A DNA stretch of 22,498 nt from NCBI GenBank assembly GCA_002307035.1, contig DBTL01000004.1, positions 2,121-24,618 on the forward strand. Direction: 5' to 3'. Both the position numbers and the translations under genes were made by a program. How positions within the stretch are numbered: the stretch's first letter is position 1; each line of letters begins with the position of its first letter. This stretch comes from Bacteroides sp. UBA1317 (GTDB lineage Bacteria; Bacteroidota; Bacteroidia; Bacteroidales; Bacteroidaceae). The notes under the pieces are model-generated. The model did not search any database, was not told the origin of the DNA, and worked only from the letters and a program-made list of their open reading frames with translations. Positions 13,441-21,713 of this stretch are shown here, piece after piece.

Positions 13441-16185
13441 CTAAAATAAATTCAACCGATTCTTTTGAGCATCTTCCAGAGAAACAATCTCTCGATGCAC
13501 CGGTTTTCCTTTCTCACGAAGTATTTGATATTCTTCAGCCAGTTCTTGGACAAACCCCTCCTTCATCAGCGGGTTAAGTAACTTAGCAGCCACACCTGCA
13601 TTCTGTGATGCGTCTTTCAAGTACACCACCGGAGCATGATATGCAGGATCTATCTTTAGTGCAGTATGCAGTTTCGAAGTGGTAGCTCCACCAATCAACA
13701 GAGGAAGATTAAAACCTGCCTTCTGCAACTCAGAAGCTACATGCACCATCTCTTCGAGTGAAGGCGTAATCAAACCACTCAGCCCAATCATGTCTACTTT
13801 CTCTTCTATCGCACGTTTAAGAATGGTTTCAGAGGGTACCATCACTCCAAGGTCAATAATCTCATAGCCGTTGCAAGCCATCACCACGGCCACAATATTC
13901 TTACCAATGTCATGCACGTCGCCTCTTACAGTAGCCAGTAACACTTTACCCGCGTTCTGAACGTCTCCTTGTTTTTCTGACTCTATCACAGGTTGGAGTA
14001 TGGCCACTGCCTTCTTCATCGTACGGGCAGTCTTCACCACTTGCGGGAGAAACATTTTTCCCGCACCAAACAAATCGCCTACGTAGTTCATACCTTTCAT
14101 CAACGGACCTTCTATGATGTCTACCGCCTTATCATACTTCACCAAAGCTTCGGCCAAATCCTCTTCCAGAAAATCGCCGATACCTTTAACGAGTGCATGT
14201 TTCAATCGCTCCTCCAACGGTTCGTCTCGCCAAGCATCGTGCCGTATAACTTGTGTCGTTTCACCACTAGAGGCTGCTTTTAGCTTCTCAGCCAGCTCTA
14301 TCAATTGCTCAGAACCATTTGGAGTACGATTCAAAACTACATCCTCGATAATTTTAAGCACATCAGCCGGAATATCAGTATAGAGCACTGAAGTAGCCGG
14401 ATTCACAATGCCCATATCCATTCCTTTTTGAATGGCGTAGTACAAGAACACGGCATGTATAGCCTCACGAATGTAATCATTGCCACGCAAAGAGAACGAA
14501 AGGTTACTTACGCCACCACTGACATGAGCACCCGGCAGATTCTTGCGTATCCATTCCGTAGCCTCAATAAAATCTACCGCATAGTTATTGTGTTCTTCAA
14601 TCCCTGTAGCCACCGTCAAGATGTTCGGATCAAAGATAATATCGTGTGGATTAAAGCCCACTTTATCTACTAACAAACGATAAGCTCGTTCGCAGACTGC
14701 TATTTTCCGTTGAGCAGTATCCGCCTGCCCCTTCTCATCAAAGGCCATTACCACTACCGCCGCACCATATTGTCTCACAGCACGGGCATGTTCAAGGAAA
14801 GCCTCTTCGCCCTCCTTCAGAGAAATGGAATTCACCACACACTTACCTTGGAGACATTTCAGTCCGGCTTCAATCACTTCCCATTTAGAGGAGTCGATCA
14901 TTATAGGTACTCGGGCTATTTCAGGTTCAGAAGCAATCAGGTTCAGAAAAGTCGTCATCTCTTCTACTCCATCCAGCAATCCCTCATCCATGTTAACATC
15001 AATAATCAACGCACCATCTTCCACTTGTGTGCGTGCAATAGAGAGAGCTTCTTCGTATTTCTTCTCTTGAATCAATCGGAGGAATTTACGTGAGCCGGCT
15101 ACGTTGCAACGCTCGCCGATATTCACAAAGTTAATTTCCGGCTTTACTTCGAGCAACTCCAGACCCGATATCCACATACAATCGGGTTTTGCAACGGGAA
15201 CACGGGGTTGGATTCCCTTGATGAGGCCAGTGTATTTGGCGATGTATGCATCTGTGGTACCGCAACATCCTCCAATAATATTCACCAGATTCTCATCAAT
15301 GTATTCTTTTATCTGCGCGGCCATTTCTTCAGGTGTCTGATCGTATGCACCCAGACTGTTAGGCAATCCTGCATTAGGATAAGCACTGATATAGTATGGA
15401 GCACGAGCCGCCATTTGTGCAAGGAAGGGTTTCAACTGATCCGCACCAAACGAGCAATTAAGTCCAACAGAGAAAATATTAGCATGCTGAATAGATGCCA
15501 GAAAGGCATCAAGTGTTTGTCCGGAGAGCGTACGCCCTCCTATGTCGGACACGGTAACAGAAATCATCAGAGGTACTTCTCTGCCTGTCACCTTCATTGC
15601 CTTCTCGGCAGCAAAAATAGCCGCCTTGGCATTCAATGTATCAAAAATAGTTTCTATCAAAAGAGCATCCACACCACCCTCAAGCAGTGCCTCTATCTGT
15701 TGTTGGTAAGCCGCAGCCAGTCCGTCATAACTCAAAGCACGAAAAGCGGGATTATTCACATCCGGACTCATCGAACAAGTTTTATTGGTTGGCCCCACAG
15801 CGCCTGCTACAAAGCGTGGTTTATCAGGATTCTTGGCAGTATATTCATCGGCTATTTCCCGCGCCAACTTCACAGCAACCAAGTTCATTTCACGTACATA
15901 CTCCTGCACATGGTAATCGGCCATCGACACGGAAGTAGAGCTAAACGTATTCGTTTCTATAATGTCGGCACCTGCCTCTAAATATTTACGGTGAATCTCC
16001 TGAATTACATCCGGTCGTGTAAGAGACAACAAGTCATTATTTCCCCTTAATTGTCCCCGGATATGCGCAAAACGTTCGTTGCGAAAGTCCTCTTCACGAA
16101 GATTATATTGTTGAATCATGGTCCCCATAGCACCATCCAGTATCAGGATACGCTCGACCACAAGTTGCTGAATAGTCTTTTTCAT
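13441..16185 (-). CDS. metH: Cobalamin-dependent methionine synthase lacking the AdoMet domain
   Basis: Transfers a methyl group from methyltetrahydrofolate to homocysteine, giving methionine, through methylcobalamin. Residues about 1-325 are the homocysteine module with zinc cysteines C244 and C307-C308 (GGCCGTT); about 350-620 the pterin module (INFVNIGERCNVAGS, VPIMIDSSKWEVIEAGLK in part); about 650-740 the helical cap; about 745-880 the B12 domain with the axial histidine H758 in DVHDIGKN, SGLITPSL and GGATTS. The protein ends at 914 residues, where E. coli MetH (1227) continues into its AdoMet-dependent reactivation domain; that domain is absent. Start: the ATG at 16185 lies 7 bases after the smpB stop; a reading 15 codons longer would run through smpB. 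It is the last gene of the lipoprotein-yip1-smpB-metH unit. Confidence 0.95.
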   Translation of the reverse strand: MKKTIQQLVVERILILDGAMGTMIQQYNLREEDFRNERFAHIRGQLRGNNDLLSLTRPDVIQEIHRKYLEAGADIIETNTFSSTSVSMADYHVQEYVREMNLVAVKLAREIADEYTAKNPDKPRFVAGAVGPTNKTCSMSPDVNNPAFRALSYDGLAAAYQQQIEALLEGGVDALLIETIFDTLNAKAAIFAAEKAMKVTGREVPLMISVTVSDIGGRTLSGQTLDAFLASIQHANIFSVGLNCSFGADQLKPFLAQMAARAPYYISAYPNAGLPNSLGAYDQTPEEMAAQIKEYIDENLVNIIGGCCGTTDAYIAKYTGLIKGIQPRVPVAKPDCMWISGLELLEVKPEINFVNIGERCNVAGSRKFLRLIQEKKYEEALSIARTQVEDGALIIDVNMDEGLLDGVEEMTTFLNLIASEPEIARVPIMIDSSKWEVIEAGLKCLQGKCVVNSISLKEGEEAFLEHARAVRQYGAAVVVMAFDEKGQADTAQRKIAVCERAYRLLVDKVGFNPHDIIFDPNILTVATGIEEHNNYAVDFIEATEWIRKNLPGAHVSGGVSNLSFSLRGNDYIREAIHAVFLYYAIQKGMDMGIVNPATSVLYTDIPADVLKIIEDVVLNRTPNGSEQLIELAEKLKAASSGETTQVIRHDAWRDEPLEERLKHALVKGIGDFLEEDLAEALVKYDKAVDIIEGPLMKGMNYVGDLFGAGKMFLPQVVKTARTMKKAVAILQPVIESEKQGDVQNAGKVLLATVRGDVHDIGKNIVAVVMACNGYEIIDLGVMVPSETILKRAIEEKVDMIGLSGLITPSLEEMVHVASELQKAGFNLPLLIGGATTSKLHTALKIDPAYHAPVVYLKDASQNAGVAAKLLNPLMKEGFVQELAEEYQILREKGKPVHREIVSLEDAQKNRLNLF

Positions 16186-16192
16186 TTCATCA

Positions 16193-16645
16193 TCAATGCT
16201 TAAACATCCTGTCCATCTCTCTCCGATCATCCTTTTCTCTCAAAGAATCACGTTTATCATACTCTTTTTTACCTTTAGCCAATGCAATTACTACCTTGGC
16301 AAGTCCTTTTTCGTTAATGAACATCCGCACAGGGACAATGGTAAATCCTGTTTCTTTGGTTCCCCGTTCCAACTTCTTCAGTTCTTTTTTGCTGAGTAAT
16401 AGTTTCCGATCTCTGCGCGCAACATGATTATTATATGAACCATAGAAGTACTCAGCTATGTGCATGTTCTTCACCCACAGTTCGCCATTGGCAAAGAAGC
16501 AAAACGTATCGACCAAGCTAGCTTTGCCCAAACGAATGGATTTAATTTCTGTACCGGTGAGCACAATACCTGCCGTATAAGTATCCGTCAGTTCATAGTC
16601 AAACGTCGCGCGTTTATTCTTTATATTTACGGGAGCCAGTTTCAT
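16193..16645 (-). CDS. smpB: SsrA-binding protein SmpB
   Basis: RNA-binding protein of 150 residues that delivers tmRNA to stalled ribosomes for trans-translation. The OB-fold core shows NKRATFDYELTDTYTAGIVL near 9-29, GTEIKSIRLGKASLVD, and ELWVKNMHIAEY; the C-terminal tail KKEYDKRDSLREKDDRREMDR (in part) is the basic helix that enters the decoding site. Length is normal. It is 8 bases downstream of the Yip1-domain gene and 7 bases upstream of metH, so the three are surely read together. No tmRNA gene is visible in this window. Confidence 0.96.
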   Translation of the reverse strand: MKLAPVNIKNKRATFDYELTDTYTAGIVLTGTEIKSIRLGKASLVDTFCFFANGELWVKNMHIAEYFYGSYNNHVARRDRKLLLSKKELKKLERGTKETGFTIVPVRMFINEKGLAKVVIALAKGKKEYDKRDSLREKDDRREMDRMFKH

Positions 16646-16653
16646 TTTTCTTT

Positions 16654-17229
16654 TTAATTAAGTATCACGATCAGCTTGTTGAATACGACCTGAATAATAG
16701 TCGGACAGAAAATCAACAAAGCAGATACCATGACGGTAAACTTCAAACGCTTCTTTTCATCAATCGGCATTACCGCCGGAACACCTTCCCACACGATGTA
16801 TATCAGATAAAATTGGAGCAACCAGCCTATCACTGTGAAATCAGGTAACAATCCGATCACGATATTGATTAGGAAAGTAACCACCATGGAGTATCCGGCT
16901 AGTTGTTGCGCAAGCAACACGTCGTTATCCATACCAAACAATCTCACGCCCAAATAGTTTATGGCATAAGCCGCCAGGAAATATCCGCCAAACAATGCCA
17001 CCGCCACAGCACAACATTGCGTCATTGCTATTTGAAAACTTTGCGGACCACCCCACCCGTTGGCAAACAATGAGCCGACAAAAACAGAGAGCCCGCATAA
17101 ACCAATCATGGGATAAACGAACTCGGTAAATACCCTTCGCTTATCCTCATGCAAACAAATTTCCTCCCAAGCCTTGGCCGGAGAGGAAATCAGTAATAAT
17201 GCTATTTTAAAAAGTTCCTTATAATTCAA
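16654..17229 (-). CDS. Yip1-domain inner-membrane protein
   Basis: A 191-residue polytopic membrane protein with a Yip1-type core. The N-terminal amphipathic stretch LFKIALLLISSPAKAWEEI (6-24) is characteristic, followed by about five hydrophobic segments near 40-58, 68-90, 108-132, 134-150 and 165-190. Bacterial members have no settled function; proposed roles are in membrane organisation or transport. The start is unusual: a TTG at 17229 whose last two bases and the next form the TGA stop of the preceding lipoprotein gene (TTGA overlap). The next in-frame ATG would drop 40 residues, including the conserved N-terminal stretch, so TTG is preferred. Coupled translation with the lipoprotein gene is likely. 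Confidence 0.82.
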   Translation of the reverse strand: MNYKELFKIALLLISSPAKAWEEICLHEDKRRVFTEFVYPMIGLCGLSVFVGSLFANGWGGPQSFQIAMTQCCAVAVALFGGYFLAAYAINYLGVRLFGMDNDVLLAQQLAGYSMVVTFLINIVIGLLPDFTVIGWLLQFYLIYIVWEGVPAVMPIDEKKRLKFTVMVSALLIFCPTIIQVVFNKLIVILN

Positions 17230-18017
17230 TTATCTAAACTATATGTTAAAGTGTAATTTTTCGTGGTTGCAGAAGCCAAATCAATCGAACTAGTATCTTC
17301 TTCAGTTTCAACATTAATAGTAACAGAACTATTTCCTGTTTGATCTGAATAATAAGCTAAAATATCAGAAAGATCAAATGCCTTAAAATATAAACTTGGA
17401 CTATAACCTGCATTTACAAAAGTAGATGACGTATAAGCAGTAGATGTATCACTCTTTGAATTATGACGCAAATAAAGTTTTATTTCCGTAGAGCTACTTG
17501 TAGTTTCTTCCGGATAATAAACTAAAGTGAAATAATGAAGCTTTGACATATAATAGTTCACGCCTATCACCAGTTGATCATCAAGCATATAAAGCTCGCT
17601 AGACGTAGTCATACTTGCTAACGAAATGATAGGTGCTGTAGAAGTCGAATCATTAGTATCCCCCACAGCTTCAGGCATCTCCACCTTTGCGTCTAAAGAT
17701 ATTGCATAGGAAAGAACAACTGTCTTACTAGTAGACGTATTACTTGTAGATGTTTCATCAACCGTATAATATATATAAGCCGTATTTGAAGATGTACTAA
17801 AGTCGTACGTAGATTCAACACTGCTCAAAGAAGCGCTAGTAGGATAATAAATAACCCCATTGCCATCTGTAAAATAGGCTGTTCCCATATAGCTATGAAC
17901 AGTTACGAAAGCATAAAGAGTTGAGGAAGAACTATCATCATCCGAACTCAAACAAGAAGTGAAAGAAATACCCATTAACAGCGTAAGGGCTAAAGCAATA
18001 AATTTCATTTTTTTCAT
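17226..18017 (-). CDS. Ser/Thr-rich surface or periplasmic lipoprotein, possibly NigD-like
   Basis: The product is 263 residues from the ATG at 18017 (an alternative start at 18008 drops three). The signal peptide ends in SFTSC (C22 counting from the first Met), then LSSDDDSSSS; an acidic stretch just after the lipidated cysteine resembles the surface-export signal described for Bacteroides lipoproteins. Two beta-rich modules follow: about 30-110 (YAFVTVHSYMGTAYFTDGNG) and about 140-260 (VIGVNYYMSKLHYFTLVYYP, KLYLRHNS). This arrangement recalls NigD-like proteins, but I cannot confirm the family. The protein is exceptionally rich in Ser and Thr (STST tracts). A promoter-like box lies just upstream, making this the first gene of a unit reaching metH. 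Confidence 0.72.
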   Translation of the reverse strand: MKKMKFIALALTLLMGISFTSCLSSDDDSSSSTLYAFVTVHSYMGTAYFTDGNGVIYYPTSASLSSVESTYDFSTSSNTAYIYYTVDETSTSNTSTSKTVVLSYAISLDAKVEMPEAVGDTNDSTSTAPIISLASMTTSSELYMLDDQLVIGVNYYMSKLHYFTLVYYPEETTSSSTEIKLYLRHNSKSDTSTAYTSSTFVNAGYSPSLYFKAFDLSDILAYYSDQTGNSSVTINVETEEDTSSIDLASATTKNYTLTYSLDN

Positions 18018-18052
18018 GATCCTATAAATATTGTGTGTTTTTATCTGGTGCG

Positions 18053-18060
18053 CAAATATA
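18053..18060 (-). promoter_or_regulatory. -7 box for the lipoprotein-yip1-smpB-metH unit
   Basis: The minus strand reads TATATTTG, a full match to the Bacteroides -7 box, about 36 nt before the lipoprotein ATG. A clear -33 element at 19-21 nt is not seen. If real, it excludes the longer reading of the lipoprotein gene that would begin at 18080. Confidence 0.5.
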
Positions 18061-18226
18061 CGAAACAAAGAGAAATGCACACCGTTAGCTCTCTCTCTTT
18101 TTAATCAACTTTAATACATAAATGCAACTAAAACACAAATACTGCATTAAATATGAAATGATTTCTTTATTTCTTCCGTCACTGCAACACATTAAATCCT
18201 ATCATTGTCTGTTTTATAGCAAGCCA

Positions 18227-18727
18227 TTAATTCTTTATTTTGGCAAACAATTCCAGATTTTGGTCCACATACATAGCAATACGTTGCGTGAGATCTTCCT
18301 CCATCTGGAAAAACTCTTCTTCCAAATCATCAAAGGCTTCGTATGCTTCATACATGGCCATAAATTCTTCGTCAGTGCGTTCTTTCTCTAAGTCCTCACG
18401 GTTAACATCGTAAAGTTTCTTTGCTCTATATATTAACTTAGAAAATTCGTCAAAGCCCCACAAGCGCATCGCTTTGGCAAAGGGATTGTCAAAGATGTAA
18501 CTTCCATAGCCATTTTGTATCAACTGACAAAACCCACCAATCATTATTTCATCTCGGAAAATCTGATAGGCAAGTAACGAATGTTGTTCGCCCGTAAGTA
18601 ACGGCATTGTTGCAGCTGTAATCTCACCTCCCATACCCTCTTGATACTTATCAGTAAATACCCGAATAAACTCATCCATTCCTTCTTCCGCAGCAGTTTT
18701 CAGCGCAGTATCAGATACCTCTATCAT
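18227..18727 (-). CDS. DMP19-type (DUF4375) protein
   Basis: A 166-residue soluble, acidic protein. The central motif MIGGFCQLIQNGYGSYIF (about 72-89) and the surrounding helices (LLTGEQHSLLAYQIFRDE before it) match DMP19, a domain first known from Neisseria as a DNA-mimic protein and widespread as DUF4375. The C-terminal half has a strongly acidic run (EAYEAFDDLEEEFFQMEED, in part about 128-147), fitting DNA mimicry or simple electrostatic binding, but that role is inference. The ATG at 18727 starts MIEVSD; an upstream frame extension of 19 residues is basic and unlike the family. A -7-like TATTTTCG lies about 35 nt before it. It appears to be a single-gene unit; 18081-18226 holds nothing else that I can identify. 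Confidence 0.75.
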   Translation of the reverse strand: MIEVSDTALKTAAEEGMDEFIRVFTDKYQEGMGGEITAATMPLLTGEQHSLLAYQIFRDEIMIGGFCQLIQNGYGSYIFDNPFAKAMRLWGFDEFSKLIYRAKKLYDVNREDLEKERTDEEFMAMYEAYEAFDDLEEEFFQMEEDLTQRIAMYVDQNLELFAKIKN

Positions 18728-18943
18728 TGTTCTTCTTATTAAATATTTATGCGAAAATACACATTTTTTCATTCTTCGAAGCAATAACTTTAAGAAAAAA
18801 CAAATAACACTACTTCAAATTAAATATGAACTATACCTAAGAGATGGTTGTTCTATAAGCAATGAGCCCAGAGATGAGCTAAATATAGTTGAATAGACAG
18901 CAGCTAATAAAGTATTTACTTAACAAAATTAACATCAAAAAAG

Positions 18944-19444
18944 ATGAAGAAATTAGTATTATCCGTAGCATTAATGTTAGCTATGTCGATCGCTTATGCG
19001 CAAAACTCTCTACCAAAGGGAGATACTCAATTTAATGTAGGAGTAGGACTTTCAGATTATGGAGTGCCTGTTTATATCGGACTAGACCACGCCGTTAGTC
19101 GAGATATTACTCTTGGCGGAGAACTTTCATACAGAAATTATGATGATAGATGGAACGACTATGATTATGATCGACATGTCTGGGGAATTTCAGGAAATGC
19201 GAATTACCATTTCAATAATTTGATGAACATTCCCAGAAATTGGGATTTTTATGCAGGGCTAAACCTTGGGTTCTATTCTTGGGACTCACCCGATGGCTAT
19301 CACGGTGATCATACTTCAGGCTTGGGATTAGGAGCACAAGTAGGCGGTCGCTACTTTTTTAACGATAAAGTCGGTATCAACTTAGAGTTAGGCGGACAAA
19401 CAGAATTCTCCGGTGGAAAGATAGGTCTTACGATCAAACTATAA
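18944..19444 (+). CDS. Small outer-membrane beta-barrel protein
   Basis: A 166-residue exported protein: signal peptide 1-19 ending IAYA, then alternating aromatic/polar beta strands typical of an eight-stranded outer-membrane barrel of the OmpW/porin-like type (FNVGVGLSDYG, VYIGLDHAVS, TLGGELSYRNY, WGISGNANYHF, DFYAGLNLGFYSW, SGLGLGAQVGGRYFF, VGINLELGGQ) and a final strand ending IGLTIKL. A loop of Asp/Tyr/Trp repeats (DDRWNDYDYDRH, about 67-78) may face outside. Ligand and role are unknown. It is a single plus-strand gene between minus-strand neighbours. The 160 bases before it show no clear promoter; the bidirectional hairpin follows its stop. Confidence 0.85.
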   Translation: MKKLVLSVALMLAMSIAYAQNSLPKGDTQFNVGVGLSDYGVPVYIGLDHAVSRDITLGGELSYRNYDDRWNDYDYDRHVWGISGNANYHFNNLMNIPRNWDFYAGLNLGFYSWDSPDGYHGDHTSGLGLGAQVGGRYFFNDKVGINLELGGQTEFSGGKIGLTIKL

Positions 19445-19463
19445 ACGAAGAAAAAAATAGGAG

Positions 19464-19499
19464 AAGAGTGTTGCTTTAAAAAAGTAGCACTCTTTCTAT
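19464..19499. terminator. Bidirectional terminator between the barrel gene and eutC
   Basis: AAGAGTGTTGCTTT (19464-19477) pairs with AAAGTAGCACTCTT (19481-19494) over 14 positions, including G-U pairs, with a 3-nt loop. T-rich sequence follows on the plus strand (TCTATTTTTATTT) and on the minus strand (CTATTTTTTTC). It sits between convergent genes and should serve both. Confidence 0.85.
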
Positions 19500-19501
19500 T
19501 T

Positions 19502-20314
19502 TTATTTCAACAATTGGGGAATCGGCTTAATCAATTTATAGCTGGCCGGATCATCACTTTGATCTTTAAGACGAATACCAGACATTTGTACATCAAAGGC
19601 ATGTTCTATAATCCACGCCAATTTAAAGGCTGCTTTGGCATAACCCAGCCCTTCGGGACGAATGTTAGAAATGCAGTTGCGTTCCGATTCCAAACGCCCT
19701 ACATATGGCATCCAAGTAAGATACATACCCAAGCTATCGGGTGAGGACAGTCCAGGACGCTCACCAATAAGCATGATCACCATTTTACATTTTAATAGCT
19801 GTCCTATTTCATCGCCCAAAGCCACGCGAGACTGATCGGCCAGCACAATAGGAGCAAGTGATAAATCGAGTTCCTTGATATAAGGAAGAAGATGAGCAAT
19901 AAGTGGAACAGACTGTTTATGCACCGCTTTAGATGATAATCCGTCGCCAATAACAATTGCCACGTCTGCACCGGCAAATTGCAAGTCAATCAAGTGCTGC
20001 CGAGCGCTTTCAGAAAGACGACGCCCCAAGTCGGGACGGGTAAGGTAGACGGTACGATTAGGAGCAGCACTCGAAACATAAATCGTTTCTAATCCCATAC
20101 CCCCAAGCTTTTGCTTCAACGTATCTTTATCGAATGGCAAGTGAACGGCATCTTTGGCCCGGGCATGCGCCAAACTGAATTCTAGCATCTCACCGGTAGG
20201 CAGACTGTAACCTGTTCGCCCCAATGCAATGCGAGCATCTGTGAAAGCTTTTAATTCCTTCCAGTAATCTTGCTCAATGATTTCTTCTCCTTTTATCGTA
20301 ACTAACTTACTCAT
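19502..20314 (-). CDS. eutC: Ethanolamine ammonia-lyase small subunit
   Basis: Small subunit of the adenosylcobalamin-dependent enzyme that splits ethanolamine into acetaldehyde and ammonia. The 270-residue product shows ARIALGRTGYSLPTGEMLEF near 28-47, the conserved VVIGDGLSS-type stretch (VAIVIGDGLSSKAVH), LIGERPGLSSPDSLGMYLTW and RNCISNIRPEGL, all in EutC order. The ATG at 20314 is chosen: an AAAGGG stretch lies just before it and it clears the eutB stop by 11 bases, while a start 54 nt upstream would overlap eutB with a non-homologous tail. Last gene of the permease-eutB-eutC unit; the terminator hairpin follows. It needs B12, like MetH in the same window. Confidence 0.95.
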   Translation of the reverse strand: MSKLVTIKGEEIIEQDYWKELKAFTDARIALGRTGYSLPTGEMLEFSLAHARAKDAVHLPFDKDTLKQKLGGMGLETIYVSSAAPNRTVYLTRPDLGRRLSESARQHLIDLQFAGADVAIVIGDGLSSKAVHKQSVPLIAHLLPYIKELDLSLAPIVLADQSRVALGDEIGQLLKCKMVIMLIGERPGLSSPDSLGMYLTWMPYVGRLESERNCISNIRPEGLGYAKAAFKLAWIIEHAFDVQMSGIRLKDQSDDPASYKLIKPIPQLLK

Positions 20315-20325
20315 TCCCTTTCTCT

Positions 20326-21702
20326 TTAAATCTTCTGAATGCTCAACAACGGATGCCTGTTCTTCCATAATTTCAATTGCCCTTTATGATTAATAAGCTG
20401 TATTTTCTCTAGCCAATCGGCAAATTCGGGTGCATGCTTTAATCCAAAAATCTCCCTAGCATAGAGTGCATCGTGAAAAGAAGTACTTTGATAATTGAGC
20501 ATGATATCATCTGCTCCCGGCACTCCCATAATGTAGGTAAGTCCTCCGGCTACCAACAGGGTGAGTAGTCCGTCCATATCGTCCTGATCGGCTTCAGCAT
20601 GGTTCGTATAGCAAACGTCGCATCCCAATGGAACCCCCATTAATTTCCCACAAAAGTGATCTTCCAATCCCGCACGAGTAATCTGTTTCCCATCGTACAA
20701 ATATTCGGGACCGATAAAGCCCACCACAGTATTCACCAGAAGAGGTTTGAAACGCCTAGCCACGGCGTAAGCTCTCGCCTCACAAGTTTGTTGATCTACA
20801 TCATGATGTGCATTAGACGAAAGAGCACTTCCCTGTCCCGTTTCAAAGTACATCACATTATCGCCTATTGTTCCACGCTTCATACTCAAGGCTGCATCAT
20901 AAGCCTCTTCGAGGATTTTTAAGTTCACCCCGAATCCGGTATTCGCATCTTCCGTGCCCGCAATGGACTGAAAGACAAGATCCACCGGAACACCCTGATT
21001 AATCAAATCAATCGTCGTACTCACGTGAGTCAGCACACAAGATTGAGTCGGTATCTCATAGTGATGGATAATTTCATCCAGCATATAGTTTAATTCCTTC
21101 AATACAGGAAAACTATCACTCGCAGGGTTAATGCCAATTACCGCATCGCCCGATCCATACATCAAGCCATCGATGATACTAGCCGAAATTCCTTTCAAAT
21201 CATCTACAGGATTGTTTGGTTGTAGGCGTGCACTCAGATGACCGGGCAAACCGATTGTATCTCTGAATTTAGTGATCACTCTGCATTTTTTAGCAGCAAG
21301 AATTAAATCCTGATTGCGCATGATCTTGCTCACAGCCGCCGCCATTTCAGGAGTAATTCCAGATGCTACCGCACTCAGCATCTCGCTAGTGGTATGTTCA
21401 TTAAGCAACCAGTTACGGAAATCTCCCACGGTAAGGTGGCTGATAGGTGCAAAAGCTTCCGCATTATGCGTGTCCACAATCAGTCGGGTAACCTCGTCCG
21501 TCTCATACGGAATGAGTTGCTCTTCCAAAAAAGTAGCAAGAGGCAGATCGGCCAGCCTCATTTTAGCAGCAACACGCTCCTCCATGCTTCCGGCAGAGAT
21601 TCCGGCAAGGTCATCGCCCGAACGAGCAGGCGATGCTTTTGCCAGAAGGTCTTTCAAATCATCAAAATGATACCTCTGATTACCTAAACTAATTTTATAC
21701 AT
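20326..21702 (-). CDS. eutB: Ethanolamine ammonia-lyase large subunit
   Basis: Catalytic subunit, 458 residues, a TIM-barrel that holds ethanolamine and the radical intermediates; acts with EutC as a large oligomer. Family features: RSGDDLAGISAGSMEERVAAK (in part, 27-47), the substrate-contact region GHLSARLQPNNPVDD with R159 and Q161, YGSGDAVIGINP with N192, ESGxGSALSSNAHH-like FETGQGSALSSNAHHD, and GADDIMLNYQSTSFHD near the C-terminus. Length agrees with E. coli EutB (453). The start ATG at 21702 is 11 bases after the permease stop. No shell-protein genes of a microcompartment are seen in this window, so acetaldehyde may be handled without one, unless those genes are elsewhere. Confidence 0.96.
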   Translation of the reverse strand: MYKISLGNQRYHFDDLKDLLAKASPARSGDDLAGISAGSMEERVAAKMRLADLPLATFLEEQLIPYETDEVTRLIVDTHNAEAFAPISHLTVGDFRNWLLNEHTTSEMLSAVASGITPEMAAAVSKIMRNQDLILAAKKCRVITKFRDTIGLPGHLSARLQPNNPVDDLKGISASIIDGLMYGSGDAVIGINPASDSFPVLKELNYMLDEIIHHYEIPTQSCVLTHVSTTIDLINQGVPVDLVFQSIAGTEDANTGFGVNLKILEEAYDAALSMKRGTIGDNVMYFETGQGSALSSNAHHDVDQQTCEARAYAVARRFKPLLVNTVVGFIGPEYLYDGKQITRAGLEDHFCGKLMGVPLGCDVCYTNHAEADQDDMDGLLTLLVAGGLTYIMGVPGADDIMLNYQSTSFHDALYAREIFGLKHAPEFADWLEKIQLINHKGQLKLWKNRHPLLSIQKI

Positions 21703-21713
21703 TCTTTTGTTTT

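Noticed and set aside
16186..16200. SAM or cobalamin riboswitch before metH
   Set aside because: Only 7 bases separate smpB and metH, and no B12-box-like conserved structure was seen upstream of the unit near 18020-18120.
16186..16230. Longer metH start inside smpB
   Set aside because: It would add 15 residues read out of the smpB 3' end; the conserved MetH N-terminus begins at the ATG at 16185.
16193..18226. tmRNA (ssrA) near smpB
   Set aside because: The surrounding bases are filled by protein genes; no tRNA-like acceptor with CCA and no tag-coding segment was recognised.
20315..20368. Longer eutC start overlapping eutB
   Set aside because: The added residues do not resemble EutC, and an AAAGGG stretch precedes the ATG at 20314.
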